Source of the DNA: Methanothrix sp.
GTDB taxonomy: Archaea > Halobacteriota > Methanosarcinia > Methanotrichales > Methanotrichaceae
Direction of reading: 5' to 3'
DNA length: 18,077 nucleotides
Assembly: GCA_011620785.1 (NCBI GenBank)
Contig: WOYM01000001.1
Span: forward strand, 1 to 18,077
Of the stretch, positions 7,161 to 12,984 are shown in pieces (within the stretch, counting starts at the first letter, position 1; the number at the start of each line of letters is the position of its first letter). The notes below the pieces were generated by a model that saw nothing but the letters and a program-made list of their open reading frames with translations, was not told the origin of the DNA and did not search any database. A program made the translations under genes and the position numbers.

Positions 7161-7511
7161 TTCGGCAGGAGGCCCCATCCTTCAGGGTGGGGAGGAATGC
7201 CGAAAGTTCTATATGCATATGGATCGTTATTGTCTATACAATGATGCAAACCCTCAAAGTCAAACTGGATACCTCGGCTGAAAATAACCGTGCGCTCCTT
7301 GAGACTATGCATCATGCCCTATCTGTCATCTTATATCTCGATCCAACCGTCCTACAAGGGACGAATTTTCGTGTGTCTGCTGCGGCTTCTCTGGTCCGGC
7401 TGACACAATCGCAGCGCGGAATATTGCGGCAAGGGTATCAGTCAATATGCCCATCGTGGCCCGACTTTTTGCGGAGCTACAAGCCCATCCCTTCAGGGAG
7501 GGGTAGTTGAC
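7161..7511 (+). mobile_element. Miniature IS200/IS605-type element with decayed tnpB
   Basis: Both ends carry the subterminal hairpins expected of this superfamily, with the same TTCA loop. The left one is CCCCATCC-TTCA-GGGTGGGG (7173-7192), enclosed by a further perfect 7-bp stem, TTCGGCA/TGCCGAA (7161-7167, 7198-7204). The right one is CCCATCCC-TTCA-GGGAGGGG (7484-7503) with one mismatch. Between them is a TnpB gene with an internal deletion. There is no TnpA (Y1 HUH transposase), so the element could move only if TnpA acted from elsewhere. TTGAC at 7507-7511 follows the right hairpin and may be part of the end. The exact ends are inferred, not proven. Confidence 0.7.
7241..7506 (+). pseudogene. 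tnpB: TnpB (RNA-guided nuclease) internal-deletion relic
   Basis: From ATG 7241/7244 the frame reads MQTLKVKLDTSAENNRALLE, the N-terminal tip of TnpB. From about 7333, in a different frame, it reads SRSNRPTRDEFSC and then CVCCGFSGPADTIAARNIAA, followed by VNMPIVA and a stop at 7504-7506. That is the C-terminal zinc-finger/RuvC-III tail. Roughly the central 80 percent, including the RuvC catalytic carboxylates before the zinc finger, is missing, and the junction is out of frame, so no nuclease can be made. The retained 3' part and right end overlap where the guide (omega) RNA of such elements is normally encoded, so a guide-like RNA might still be produced (inference). Confidence 0.7.
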
Positions 7512-7518
7512 GAGTGGA

Positions 7519-7553
7519 TAATCTTTAAGAGTCTCCAGTCCGACTTATAACCA
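7519..7553 (+). promoter_or_regulatory. Possible proximal promoter of the DHS-family gene
   Basis: Two A/T-rich candidates, TAATCTTTAAG (about 7519-7529) and CTTATAA (7544-7550), lie just downstream of the mini-transposon and 23-54 nt before the ATG at 7573. The first would leave a leader of about 20 nt containing GAGGG (7563-7567). Neither is a strong match. Confidence 0.25.
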
Positions 7554-7572
7554 GAGGCTGAAGAGGGATAGA

Positions 7573-8598
7573 ATGGAACATAGTCACGGTCATGACTTGA
7601 TATGCAATAAAGAGAGGACGACGATCCCCATGAAGGACCGGGGCGTCGCTGAGCTGGTTGGAGATATGGGCAGGATGGGCTTTCAGGGTGGCCAGCTTGG
7701 CACATCTCTGCGCGTCTGGGAGAGGATGATGGACGAGGATGTAACCATCTTCCTGGGACTGGCGGGAGCTATGGTCCCAGCGGGGCTCGGGGAGTTCATT
7801 GCATATCTATTGAGGGAGAGGAAGGTTGACTGTCTGGTAAGCACTGGGGCCAACCTATTCCACGATCTGTGCGAGGGATTGGGGATAATTCACTTTCGGG
7901 GGAGCTCGTGTGCTGACGACGCCTACCTGAACGAATGCAAGATCGACCGGATATACGATGTATTCGTCTCGGAGATCGAGTTGCATAAGGCAGACAACTA
8001 CATATCGGATTTCGTTAAAGGCCTGGACCAGGACCGCCGCTACTCCTCCCGCGAGCTGATGGAGATGGTGGGCAAGGGGCTGCCCGATACCACCATCCTT
8101 GGTGCTGCCCATAAAGCTGGTGTCCCCATATTTGTTCCTGCTCTGGGAGATAGCTCCTGGGGCATTGGGATGGTTATTGCCCTGCGCGAAGGCTGCCGGG
8201 TTTTGGTCGATCAGATCAAGGATGTGGATGAGATCACAAGGATAGTGGAGAGGTCCGCCCAGACTGGTGTGATATATATCGGTGGCGGGGTCCCCAAGAA
8301 CTTCATCCAGCAGACCGAGGTCATAGCGGAGCTCATAGGCAACTACTCCGGAGGGCATAGCTATGCCATTCAGTATACCGCTGACTCTCCTCATTGGGGG
8401 GGCCTATCAGGCTGCACATTTGAGGAGGCGGTCTCCTGGGGCAAGGTGAAAAAGGAGGCAAGCAAGGTGCAGGTCTTCTCCGATGCCACCATCACTGTGC
8501 CCCTGGTGGTGCAGGCATTGCAGGCATCGGGCCATAGGAGAAAGAGCTATCCGGTTTACAACTGGCGTGAGGGAGACCTCGAGCTGAACTATAGGTAA
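7573..8598 (+). CDS. Deoxyhypusine synthase family protein
   Basis: A 341-residue NAD-dependent enzyme of the deoxyhypusine synthase family, which transfers the aminobutyl group of spermidine to a lysine of aIF5A or, in relatives, to a free amine. Motifs in order are MGRMGFQGGQLG (32-43), LGLAGAMVPAGL (61-72), STGANLFHDLCEGLG (90-104), DRIYDVFVSE, GDSSWGIGM (192-200) and the active-site lysine in IGGGVPKNFIQQTE (Lys242), then GGLSGCTFEEAVSWGKV. The PKNFIQQTE form, rather than PKHHI, resembles the DHS-like branch seen in bacteria and as a second archaeal paralogue, so homospermidine or agmatine-based polyamine synthesis is a serious alternative to aIF5A modification. The start is ATG 7573 with GAGGG upstream. 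It is divergent from arginine decarboxylase. The N-terminal extension before MKDRGVAEL is weakly conserved, so ATG 7630 is an alternative. Confidence 0.85.
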   Translation: MEHSHGHDLICNKERTTIPMKDRGVAELVGDMGRMGFQGGQLGTSLRVWERMMDEDVTIFLGLAGAMVPAGLGEFIAYLLRERKVDCLVSTGANLFHDLCEGLGIIHFRGSSCADDAYLNECKIDRIYDVFVSEIELHKADNYISDFVKGLDQDRRYSSRELMEMVGKGLPDTTILGAAHKAGVPIFVPALGDSSWGIGMVIALREGCRVLVDQIKDVDEITRIVERSAQTGVIYIGGGVPKNFIQQTEVIAELIGNYSGGHSYAIQYTADSPHWGGLSGCTFEEAVSWGKVKKEASKVQVFSDATITVPLVVQALQASGHRRKSYPVYNWREGDLELNYR

Positions 8599-8610
8599 AA
8601 AAATATTTTC
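8596..8610 (-). terminator. Bidirectional A/T-rich terminator between convergent genes
   Basis: The 10-nt gap between the stops of the DHS-family gene and the lipoprotein gene lies in TAAAAAAATATTTT. On the minus strand this reads AAAATATTTTTTTA, a U-rich tract of the kind that terminates archaeal transcripts right after the lipoprotein stop. On the plus strand the T-run is only four long. Confidence 0.5.
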
Positions 8611-9178
8611 AGAGACCTGTGGCAGAAGCAAGCTGCAGGCTCTGATTTTTATCATTGTTACCCTCGACCATTACCACCAGATCTAAATTGTTCCAGAGAT
8701 AAATATATTTATAGCTGTTGCTATTTTGGATGTGTCTTATCTCCAGAGCATCGTGGCCGTTGATTGTGGCATTTCCGAATATCTTAAGGCCTCTGGCGAT
8801 CTGATCGGTGTAATCCTCCTGGGACCTGAAGTTATTGATGGCTGCTAGTGCCTGTTCCTGATCAGGCAACCGGATATATGTGACCTTGGCATCATAGGGC
8901 TGGCCGCCTTCCTTGGCCTCCCACTGATAAATTCCTACAGAGATATTGACCGGCTTGATCTCTTTTTCTCCATAGAACTCGGTTATATAATCGGTCATAT
9001 TCACATTGGAGTCCGTCTCAGGGAGGGCAGCCAACAGCTTGAATCCATCCGGCAGCATCGTTTTTGGAATCTCCGGATTGCCTTCAAGGGAACCAGTGCT
9101 ATCCTCTGCCAGGCAGCCCACTATCGATGCTAAAAGCAGGGATATGGACAGCACACAAATGGTCTCAATTGGTCTCAT
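8609..9178 (-). CDS. Predicted surface lipoprotein of unknown function
   Basis: A 189-residue protein with an N-terminal signal peptide (MRPIETICVL, then a leucine/isoleucine core) ending in LLASIVGC, a convincing lipobox with the lipidated cysteine at 22. The mature part starts acidic and contains a soluble alpha/beta-looking domain (KVTYIRLPDQEQALAAINNF, then DQIARGLKIFGNATINGHDALEIRH). It should be anchored on the outer face of the membrane. I do not recognise a named family. Such proteins with a repeated IxGHDALE-like core are often conserved hypotheticals in Methanosarcinales (weak recollection). It lies 54 nt downstream of cooT, with ATAAAGC (about 9208) as a possible own promoter. The Shine-Dalgarno is weak. 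It is the last gene of the minus-strand series. Confidence 0.65.
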   Translation of the reverse strand: MRPIETICVLSISLLLASIVGCLAEDSTGSLEGNPEIPKTMLPDGFKLLAALPETDSNVNMTDYITEFYGEKEIKPVNISVGIYQWEAKEGGQPYDAKVTYIRLPDQEQALAAINNFRSQEDYTDQIARGLKIFGNATINGHDALEIRHIQNSNSYKYIYLWNNLDLVVMVEGNNDKNQSLQLASATGL

Positions 9179-9232
9179 AGCTTTTCTGATCCATTTTCAA
9201 GTCCATAAGCTTTATGAGCCGAATTAGGATCT

Positions 9233-9418
9233 TCACCCGATTATGGTGGCCGATTGGGACATTATATTCACTTCGGAGATCCTTCCCTCAACTTCCATGG
9301 AATCGCCGAATATGCCTTCCAGGATCACCTTGCCGTCATGGACCATCAGTCTGACCACGCTCTCCATGACCTTTTCCCGGACTCCACCTTTAAGGGTATA
9401 GACCGTCAGTTCGCACAT
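9233..9418 (-). CDS. cooT: CooT-family nickel-binding protein
   Basis: A 61-residue protein beginning MCELTVYTLKGG and containing EKVMESVVRLMVHDGKVIL, then GIFGDSMEVEGRISEVNI. Family members start with Met-Cys, and the cysteine at position 2 provides the nickel site of the homodimer. CooT was defined as a nickel protein for bacterial CO dehydrogenase maturation. Methanogens have several nickel enzymes (CODH/ACS, hydrogenases, coenzyme F430), so a role in nickel delivery is plausible but not shown. The length matches the family. ATG at 9418 is preceded by GAGG four nt upstream. It begins 22 nt after the tRNA-Arg 3' end. No obvious promoter of its own is correctly spaced, so co-transcription with the genes before it is likely. 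Confidence 0.8.
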   Translation of the reverse strand: MCELTVYTLKGGVREKVMESVVRLMVHDGKVILEGIFGDSMEVEGRISEVNIMSQSATIIG

Positions 9419-9426
9419 ATATCCTC

Positions 9427-9440
9427 GAAAAATTATAAAA
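9427..9440 (-). terminator. U-rich tract after tRNA-Arg
   Basis: On the minus strand the tRNA is followed directly by TTTTATAATTTTTC. This can end the tRNA transcript or help its processing. It also looks like a TATA box but lies too close to the cooT start (ATG 9418) for normal spacing. Confidence 0.45.
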
Positions 9441-9515
9441 CGGACCCGGCGGGATTCGAACCCGCGACCCCCGGGTTAGAAGCCCGGTGCTATATCCTGG
9501 CTAAGCCACGGGTCC
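9441..9515 (-). tRNA. tRNA-Arg (anticodon UCU)
   Basis: The 75-nt minus-strand sequence folds into a complete cloverleaf. The acceptor is GGACCCG/CGGGTCC with discriminator G at 9441. The D arm starts GCTTAGCCAGG, the anticodon stem is CCGGG/CCCGG around loop CTTCTAA (anticodon TCT, reading AGA and AGG), the variable loop has 5 nt, and the T arm is GCGGG-TTCGAAT-CCCGC. No intron is present and CCA is not encoded. It sits 10 nt after the prefoldin beta stop and 22 nt before cooT, so it appears embedded in a protein-coding operon. No separate A/T-rich promoter is visible upstream. Confidence 0.95.
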
Positions 9516-9525
9516 GCAAGTTTGT

Positions 9526-9888
9526 TTAGCCGCCCTTGGGCGGCATCTGACCTAATGACTGCTTAAGCTGTTCCTGAAGCTGTGTAAAGCGCCCTTGAAT
9601 GCGCTCTTCTTGCTTTGCCATCGTCTTAAGCCTGATATCCATCATGTCCTTTCTCTCTTTCAATTCCTCAGTCAGCTTCAATTTGTCCGCTCTGAATAGA
9701 AGTTCGCCGACGCTCTTGTATATAACAGCGTCGTCTGCGCTCTTCTCCAGCTCTTTTAGCGCTGCTTCGGTCTCTCTGATCAGACCCTCTATCTGGGTCT
9801 TCTGAGTCATAACGGCCTGAGCCTGCTGCTGGATCTGCTGAAGCTGAGCCAACTGGTTTTGTATCTGCGGAGGCAATTCGCCACTCAT
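9526..9888 (-). CDS. pfdB: Prefoldin subunit beta
   Basis: A 120-residue subunit of the archaeal prefoldin hexamer (alpha2 beta4), which captures unfolded proteins and hands them to the thermosome. The layout is typical: an N-terminal helix (PPQIQNQLAQLQQIQQQAQA), a central hairpin region with ADDAVIYKSVGELLF, the family signature, and a C-terminal coiled-coil helix (KERKDMMDIRLKTMAKQEER). Length is normal for beta subunits. ATG at 9888 overlaps the Pcc1 stop (ATGA) and has GGTGAG three nt upstream. Prefoldin beta closes the exosome superoperon in many archaea, and the same place is kept here. Confidence 0.93.
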   Translation of the reverse strand: MSGELPPQIQNQLAQLQQIQQQAQAVMTQKTQIEGLIRETEAALKELEKSADDAVIYKSVGELLFRADKLKLTEELKERKDMMDIRLKTMAKQEERIQGRFTQLQEQLKQSLGQMPPKGG

Positions 9889-10112
9889 AAACTCACCATC
9901 TCAATTGCGATCTTGACCAACCTTATCCAGGTATTTAAGGCTGCCCGAAGAGAGACCACATCCTCGCCCAGGATCTTCAATCGAACAAAGCCAGGTCCTT
10001 CGACCAACTCGACATTCGACCGGTGAATCTCATCATTCAACTCCGGTGCCAGCGCCTCATAGATCTCCTGGGAATGAGGCGTCTCTATAACCAGCTCTGT
10101 CCAGCCCTTCAT
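9885..10112 (-). CDS. pcc1: KEOPS complex subunit Pcc1
   Basis: A 75-residue protein matching the small Pcc1 subunit, which dimerises in KEOPS and helps Kae1/Bud32/Cgi121 make the t6A modification at position 37 of ANN-decoding tRNAs. The beta-strand start (TELVIETPHSQEIYEAL), the central GPGFVRLKILGEDVVSLRAALNTW and the final helix (RLVKIAIEMV) match the family, with SLRAALNTW the best signature. Both neighbours overlap it by 4 nt (ATGA at each junction), so it is translationally coupled to the Brix-like gene and prefoldin beta. The flanking order is that of the archaeal exosome superoperon. Confidence 0.85.
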   Translation of the reverse strand: MKGWTELVIETPHSQEIYEALAPELNDEIHRSNVELVEGPGFVRLKILGEDVVSLRAALNTWIRLVKIAIEMVSL

Positions 10113-10327
10113 AGCCTCAGACTGAACCTGGTCGCGCCTACATCTATGAAATCTATCCTGCCAGATGCCACGGAAATCGTTCTTACCTCTGGATCGGGCA
10201 GATCCGACCGCATCAGCTCAAAGAACTGAGCAATCGCTTTTGATTCAGTCGCCCGTCCCGTAACCACAGGCACATCCTTCTTTAGCCGTCCCGCCAGCGG
10301 CTCGCCCAGCAGCCGAAAGGCAAGCAA
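10109..10327 (-). CDS. Half-length Brix/Imp4-like protein
   Basis: A 72-residue frame between rpoP and pcc1, the slot normally held by an Imp4-like Brix-domain ribosome biogenesis protein of about 150-190 residues. What is present (GRATESKAIAQFFELMRSDL, then RTISVASGRIDFIDVG, ending FSLRL) looks like the C-terminal half of such proteins. The N-terminal half, with the TTSRKPS-type start, is absent: rpoP ends only 8 nt upstream. The start is TTG at 10327, preceded by AGGTGA, a strong archaeal ribosome binding site overlapping the rpoP stop region. The stop overlaps pcc1. It is an intact, well-spaced small gene, so either a truncated functional domain or a different small family. Assignment rests on gene order and partial similarity. 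Confidence 0.55.
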   Translation of the reverse strand: MLAFRLLGEPLAGRLKKDVPVVTGRATESKAIAQFFELMRSDLPDPEVRTISVASGRIDFIDVGATRFSLRL

Positions 10328-10335
10328 TTCTTCAC

Positions 10336-10473
10336 CTAGACAGCTTTCATCTTCTTGACCGTGGTGGGCCGCTCCTTCATCAGGATCCTATGGCCGCAGT
10401 AAGGACAGCGTATGCCGCTGTACTCGTAATCGATCTCCACGATCTTCTTGCATCTGGTACACTTGTAGGCCAT
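10336..10473 (-). CDS. rpoP: DNA-directed RNA polymerase subunit P (Rpb12-like)
   Basis: A 45-residue zinc-ribbon protein, MAYKCTRCKK at the start, then IRCPYCGHRILMKERP, ending TVKKMKAV. The metal ligands are Cys5, Cys8, Cys23 and Cys26. It matches archaeal RpoP, the counterpart of eukaryotic Rpb12, which sits at the Rpb3/Rpb10 (D/N) assembly platform of RNA polymerase. The length is normal for the family. ATG at 10473 comes 3 nt after the L37Ae stop, and the stop TAG (10336-10338) is 8 nt before the Brix-like start. Co-expression with L37Ae and the exosome is the usual archaeal arrangement. Its small size makes it easy to miss in automatic gene calls. Confidence 0.93.
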   Translation of the reverse strand: MAYKCTRCKKIVEIDYEYSGIRCPYCGHRILMKERPTTVKKMKAV

Positions 10474-10476
10474 CCT

Positions 10477-10758
10477 TTAATCCGCCTCAAGGCTCTTCTT
10501 GAGAGACCGCAAGACAGAGCGGCCTAAAGAGGTCTCGGGCAAAAAGGACCCTCCTGCGAAGGTATATCCACATTTTCTGCAGCTCCATATGGCTGTGCTT
10601 GTCCTTTTTACCTTATTCCTTCCACACTGGGGGCAATCATAAGAGGCCTTGCTCTTCTCCTCCAGATCGGCCACGAGCTTCCTCGACTTGCGGCCGTATC
10701 TCGCGCCAAACCTGGCTGCCGATCTGCTCTTCTTTCCCTTTGTAGTCTGCTTTGCCAT
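10477..10758 (-). CDS. rpl37ae: Large-subunit ribosomal protein L37Ae (eL43)
   Basis: A 93-residue protein with the basic N-terminus KGKKSRSAARFGARYGRKSR and a zinc ribbon: CPQC (Cys42, Cys45) and CRKC (Cys60, Cys63), followed by GYTFAGGSFLPET. It binds 23S rRNA as part of the 50S subunit. Length and motifs match archaeal L37Ae; a slightly acidic tail (KKSLEAD) ends it. It starts with ATG at 10758, 15 nt after the Rrp42 stop, with a modest ribosome binding site (GGAAGT). It lies between rrp42 and rpoP, as in many archaea. Confidence 0.95.
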   Translation of the reverse strand: MAKQTTKGKKSRSAARFGARYGRKSRKLVADLEEKSKASYDCPQCGRNKVKRTSTAIWSCRKCGYTFAGGSFLPETSLGRSVLRSLKKSLEAD

Positions 10759-10773
10759 GATCTTTACTTCCGT

Positions 10774-11550
10774 TTAAGCTTCCAGAAACTTTTCCCGGAT
10801 TTCTTTCGCCTTCTCACATGCTATATCAATGATGCGGTAGACCTGCTCTGGATTCAGCATTCCTGTGCCGCTCTTCTGCATTCCGCAGATATCTCCGTTT
10901 GTAGTGGTGATGACTGTGAGCTTGGTGTTGGCTATCGCCTCCTCTTCCACTCCGGGATCAAACATCAGCACATCGGAAAATTCAATCGCGGTCGTGGCTA
11001 TGGGAATGTCCCTTATGGGCAGGATATAATCCTCGCCCAGGCCAAACCTGGATGCAGGTACCTTGGTGCATAAAAGGGCAGCTATTGCCCCCAGCGAGGC
11101 TGCATCGAGAATGTTTCCGCAGTCATCCAGAATATGCACATCGATGAACACTATCCAGACCTTCTTTCCCGGCTCGATGCATAGAGCTTCAAGGTCCACC
11201 GCCTTCGATTCGCGCACCCCCCGATCCACCAACCGGGCCAGCTCGATTCCCACCTCATTGGGCGGCCCAGGCTCGAAGGAGGGCGAGGCCAGGGGCACAA
11301 GCTCTGCATTGGTGATTATGACTCCCCGGTTGGGAGAATCCTGAAAGGGCTCTCCGGGCTGCATCTTCACTCCTACCAGGACCTGGCTGGATCCCAGCTT
11401 CACCAGAGCGCTTCCCTCAGCCTTGCGAATGACATCCCTCTCAATGGAGATCTCCCGGTATTGATCGAATTTCCTGCCATCGATCCTCTCCCCCTTGATA
11501 AGGAGATTGTATATGAAATCCTTCTTGATCTCGGAGATGACGCTACTCAC
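10774..11550 (-). CDS. rrp42: Exosome complex subunit Rrp42
   Basis: A 258-residue RNase PH-fold protein, the non-catalytic partner of Rrp41 in the hexameric archaeal exosome ring that degrades and tails RNA 3' ends. Recognisable blocks are LLIKGERIDGRKFDQYREI near the N-terminus, GSSQVLVGVKMQPGEPFQDSP, SFEPGPPNEVGIELARLVDR, and IEPGKKVWIVFIDVHILDD in the first and middle parts. Near the C-terminus is TTTNGDICGMQKSGTGML. The aspartate-containing phosphorolytic motif of Rrp41 (QADLP) is missing, as expected. The start is GTG at 11550 with an excellent GGAGGTG seven nt upstream, and it overlaps the Rrp41 stop by 8 nt. Length is standard. Confidence 0.95.
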   Translation of the reverse strand: MSSVISEIKKDFIYNLLIKGERIDGRKFDQYREISIERDVIRKAEGSALVKLGSSQVLVGVKMQPGEPFQDSPNRGVIITNAELVPLASPSFEPGPPNEVGIELARLVDRGVRESKAVDLEALCIEPGKKVWIVFIDVHILDDCGNILDAASLGAIAALLCTKVPASRFGLGEDYILPIRDIPIATTAIEFSDVLMFDPGVEEEAIANTKLTVITTTNGDICGMQKSGTGMLNPEQVYRIIDIACEKAKEIREKFLEA

Positions 11551-12295
11551 AGAGATGCACCTCCTCTCGGGCTGAGTCTGTTGATATCTGGCTATACTTT
11601 GCCACTAAAGCCCTCCGTTGCAGCTCATAGATGTCCTTTGCCCCTTTCATGGCCATCATTACCGCTTGCCGGAACTCGTCCGGCGTCAGGTTGCCATCCA
11701 TCTGCATCAGGGTGATATCGCCATTGGGGGTCATGGCGATGGGCAGATCGGCCTGTCCGAAGTTGTCCTCCTCTTTCATTGGGTCCAGGACAATGGTATC
11801 TCCTACCTTTCCTGCCGCACAGGAGGATATCATGCTCTTCATGGGAATTCCCGCATCCGCAAGAGCTACAGCCGCAGCATTTATGCCAGCAGTCCTCGTT
11901 CCTGCATCCGCCTGAAGAACCTCCACAAAGACGTCGATCACCGAACGGGGGAAAAATGAGGTCAGGATCACCGGCTCCAGCGCCTCCCGGCTCACCTTGG
12001 AGAGCTCGTAAGACCGTCGATCCGGCCCGGGACGCTTTCTCTCCTCCACTGAGAAGGATGCCATGTTGTATCTATAGCGCACGATGGCTCTCGTTACCTC
12101 CTGCAGATGTCTGGGGTGGACCTCTCTGGGCCCATATACTGCAGCTATTACCTTATTTCCTCCCATCTCGATGTAACACGAGCCATCAGCTCTGGCCAGG
12201 ATCCCCACCTCTATCTTCACCGGCCTGAGCTCGTCGGCTCGCCGGCCGTCCAGGCGGAGTCCGTCTTTAAAAAATGATATATCATTCTCATCCAT
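11543..12295 (-). CDS. rrp41: Exosome complex exonuclease subunit Rrp41
   Basis: The catalytic RNase PH-fold subunit (250 residues) of the exosome, a phosphate-dependent 3'-5' exoribonuclease that in reverse adds A-rich tails. The N-terminus DGLRLDGRRADELRPVKIEVG, the central ERKRPGPDRRSYELSKVSREAL (RNA/phosphate-binding arginines), the phosphate loop DAGTRTAGINAA and the catalytic EEDNFGQADLPIAM (Asp about 183) are all present. The start chosen is ATG at 12295, 5 nt after the Rrp4 stop, with AGTTGATC just upstream resembling the AGGTGATC consensus. A TTG at 12304 would add three residues. The stop lies inside the Rrp42 start region, so the two ring subunits are translationally coupled in fixed proportion. 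Confidence 0.96.
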   Translation of the reverse strand: MDENDISFFKDGLRLDGRRADELRPVKIEVGILARADGSCYIEMGGNKVIAAVYGPREVHPRHLQEVTRAIVRYRYNMASFSVEERKRPGPDRRSYELSKVSREALEPVILTSFFPRSVIDVFVEVLQADAGTRTAGINAAAVALADAGIPMKSMISSCAAGKVGDTIVLDPMKEEDNFGQADLPIAMTPNGDITLMQMDGNLTPDEFRQAVMMAMKGAKDIYELQRRALVAKYSQISTDSAREEVHLCE

Positions 12296-12300
12296 AGCGA

Positions 12301-12966
12301 TCAACTTCTGGCCTCTTTCTCTGCCTTAAGGAAGCTCACAATCCTGTCCGTCAGGCCATTGGTATGGGCTTCTCTCTCTATCAGGGCAATCGTCTTGAGT
12401 GCCAGATCCGTATCGTCTGCACAGCCGTTGATCCAGATTCTGCCGTTCTGGCCAACGAATATGCTGCAGTTTACCTCTTTTTTCAGCATGCTGATCATGG
12501 AGCCGCCCTTGCCTATCAGCCTGGGTACCCGGGTATGGCTGATCTCTATGACCTGTCCTGTCCTGATCGGGCCCAGCTTTCGGTCGTTTAAGGTTAGCTC
12601 CACCTTCATCGTGGGGTCCACATCCTTCACCCGGGTCATAATCGAGCTGCCGATGCGCAGATATTTGGACATCTCATCCGAATCGATCCTCTTGGGAAAC
12701 TCCGAGATGTGCAAAAGCCCGTCATATGGCGAATTGATGTCCACGATCCAGTTGGAGAAGGTTATGTCCTTCACCACTCCTATGACATTATCCCCTGGCG
12801 CAGGCATATACTTTCCAGCCAGAGGTATGACATTTATCTTATCCCTGTAGTTCGCAAGTCCGTAAAGCAAGGAGTAGACGCTTCCATCTTTGATGTAAGT
12901 CCCCTCGCCCGATCTCTTGGCATCCTCAGAGAGAAGATCACCTGGTACTACCACCTTGCGATCCAT
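12301..12966 (-). CDS. rrp4: Exosome RNA-binding cap subunit Rrp4
   Basis: A 221-residue cap protein that sits on the Rrp41/Rrp42 ring and feeds RNA into it. The N-terminal domain starts VVVPGDLLSED and includes IKDGSVYSLLYGL. The S1 domain (about 56-130) has PGDNVIGVVKDITFSNWIVD, then YDGLLHISEF. The KH domain (about 140-205) has the RNA-contacting loop PRLIGKGGSMISML (IGKGG at 151-155) and GRIWINGCADDTDLAL. It ends with a short charged helix. ATG at 12966 is preceded by GGAGTAGG, 18 nt after the SBDS stop. The next start (rrp41) comes 5 nt after its stop. Confidence 0.95.
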   Translation of the reverse strand: MDRKVVVPGDLLSEDAKRSGEGTYIKDGSVYSLLYGLANYRDKINVIPLAGKYMPAPGDNVIGVVKDITFSNWIVDINSPYDGLLHISEFPKRIDSDEMSKYLRIGSSIMTRVKDVDPTMKVELTLNDRKLGPIRTGQVIEISHTRVPRLIGKGGSMISMLKKEVNCSIFVGQNGRIWINGCADDTDLALKTIALIEREAHTNGLTDRIVSFLKAEKEARS

Positions 12967-12984
12967 GCGCTTCCTACTCCATTC

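Noticed and set aside
9429..9440. TATA box for cooT
   Set aside because: The A/T run is only about 11-22 nt from the cooT ATG, too close for archaeal TATA spacing; it is better explained as the tRNA 3' U-rich tract.
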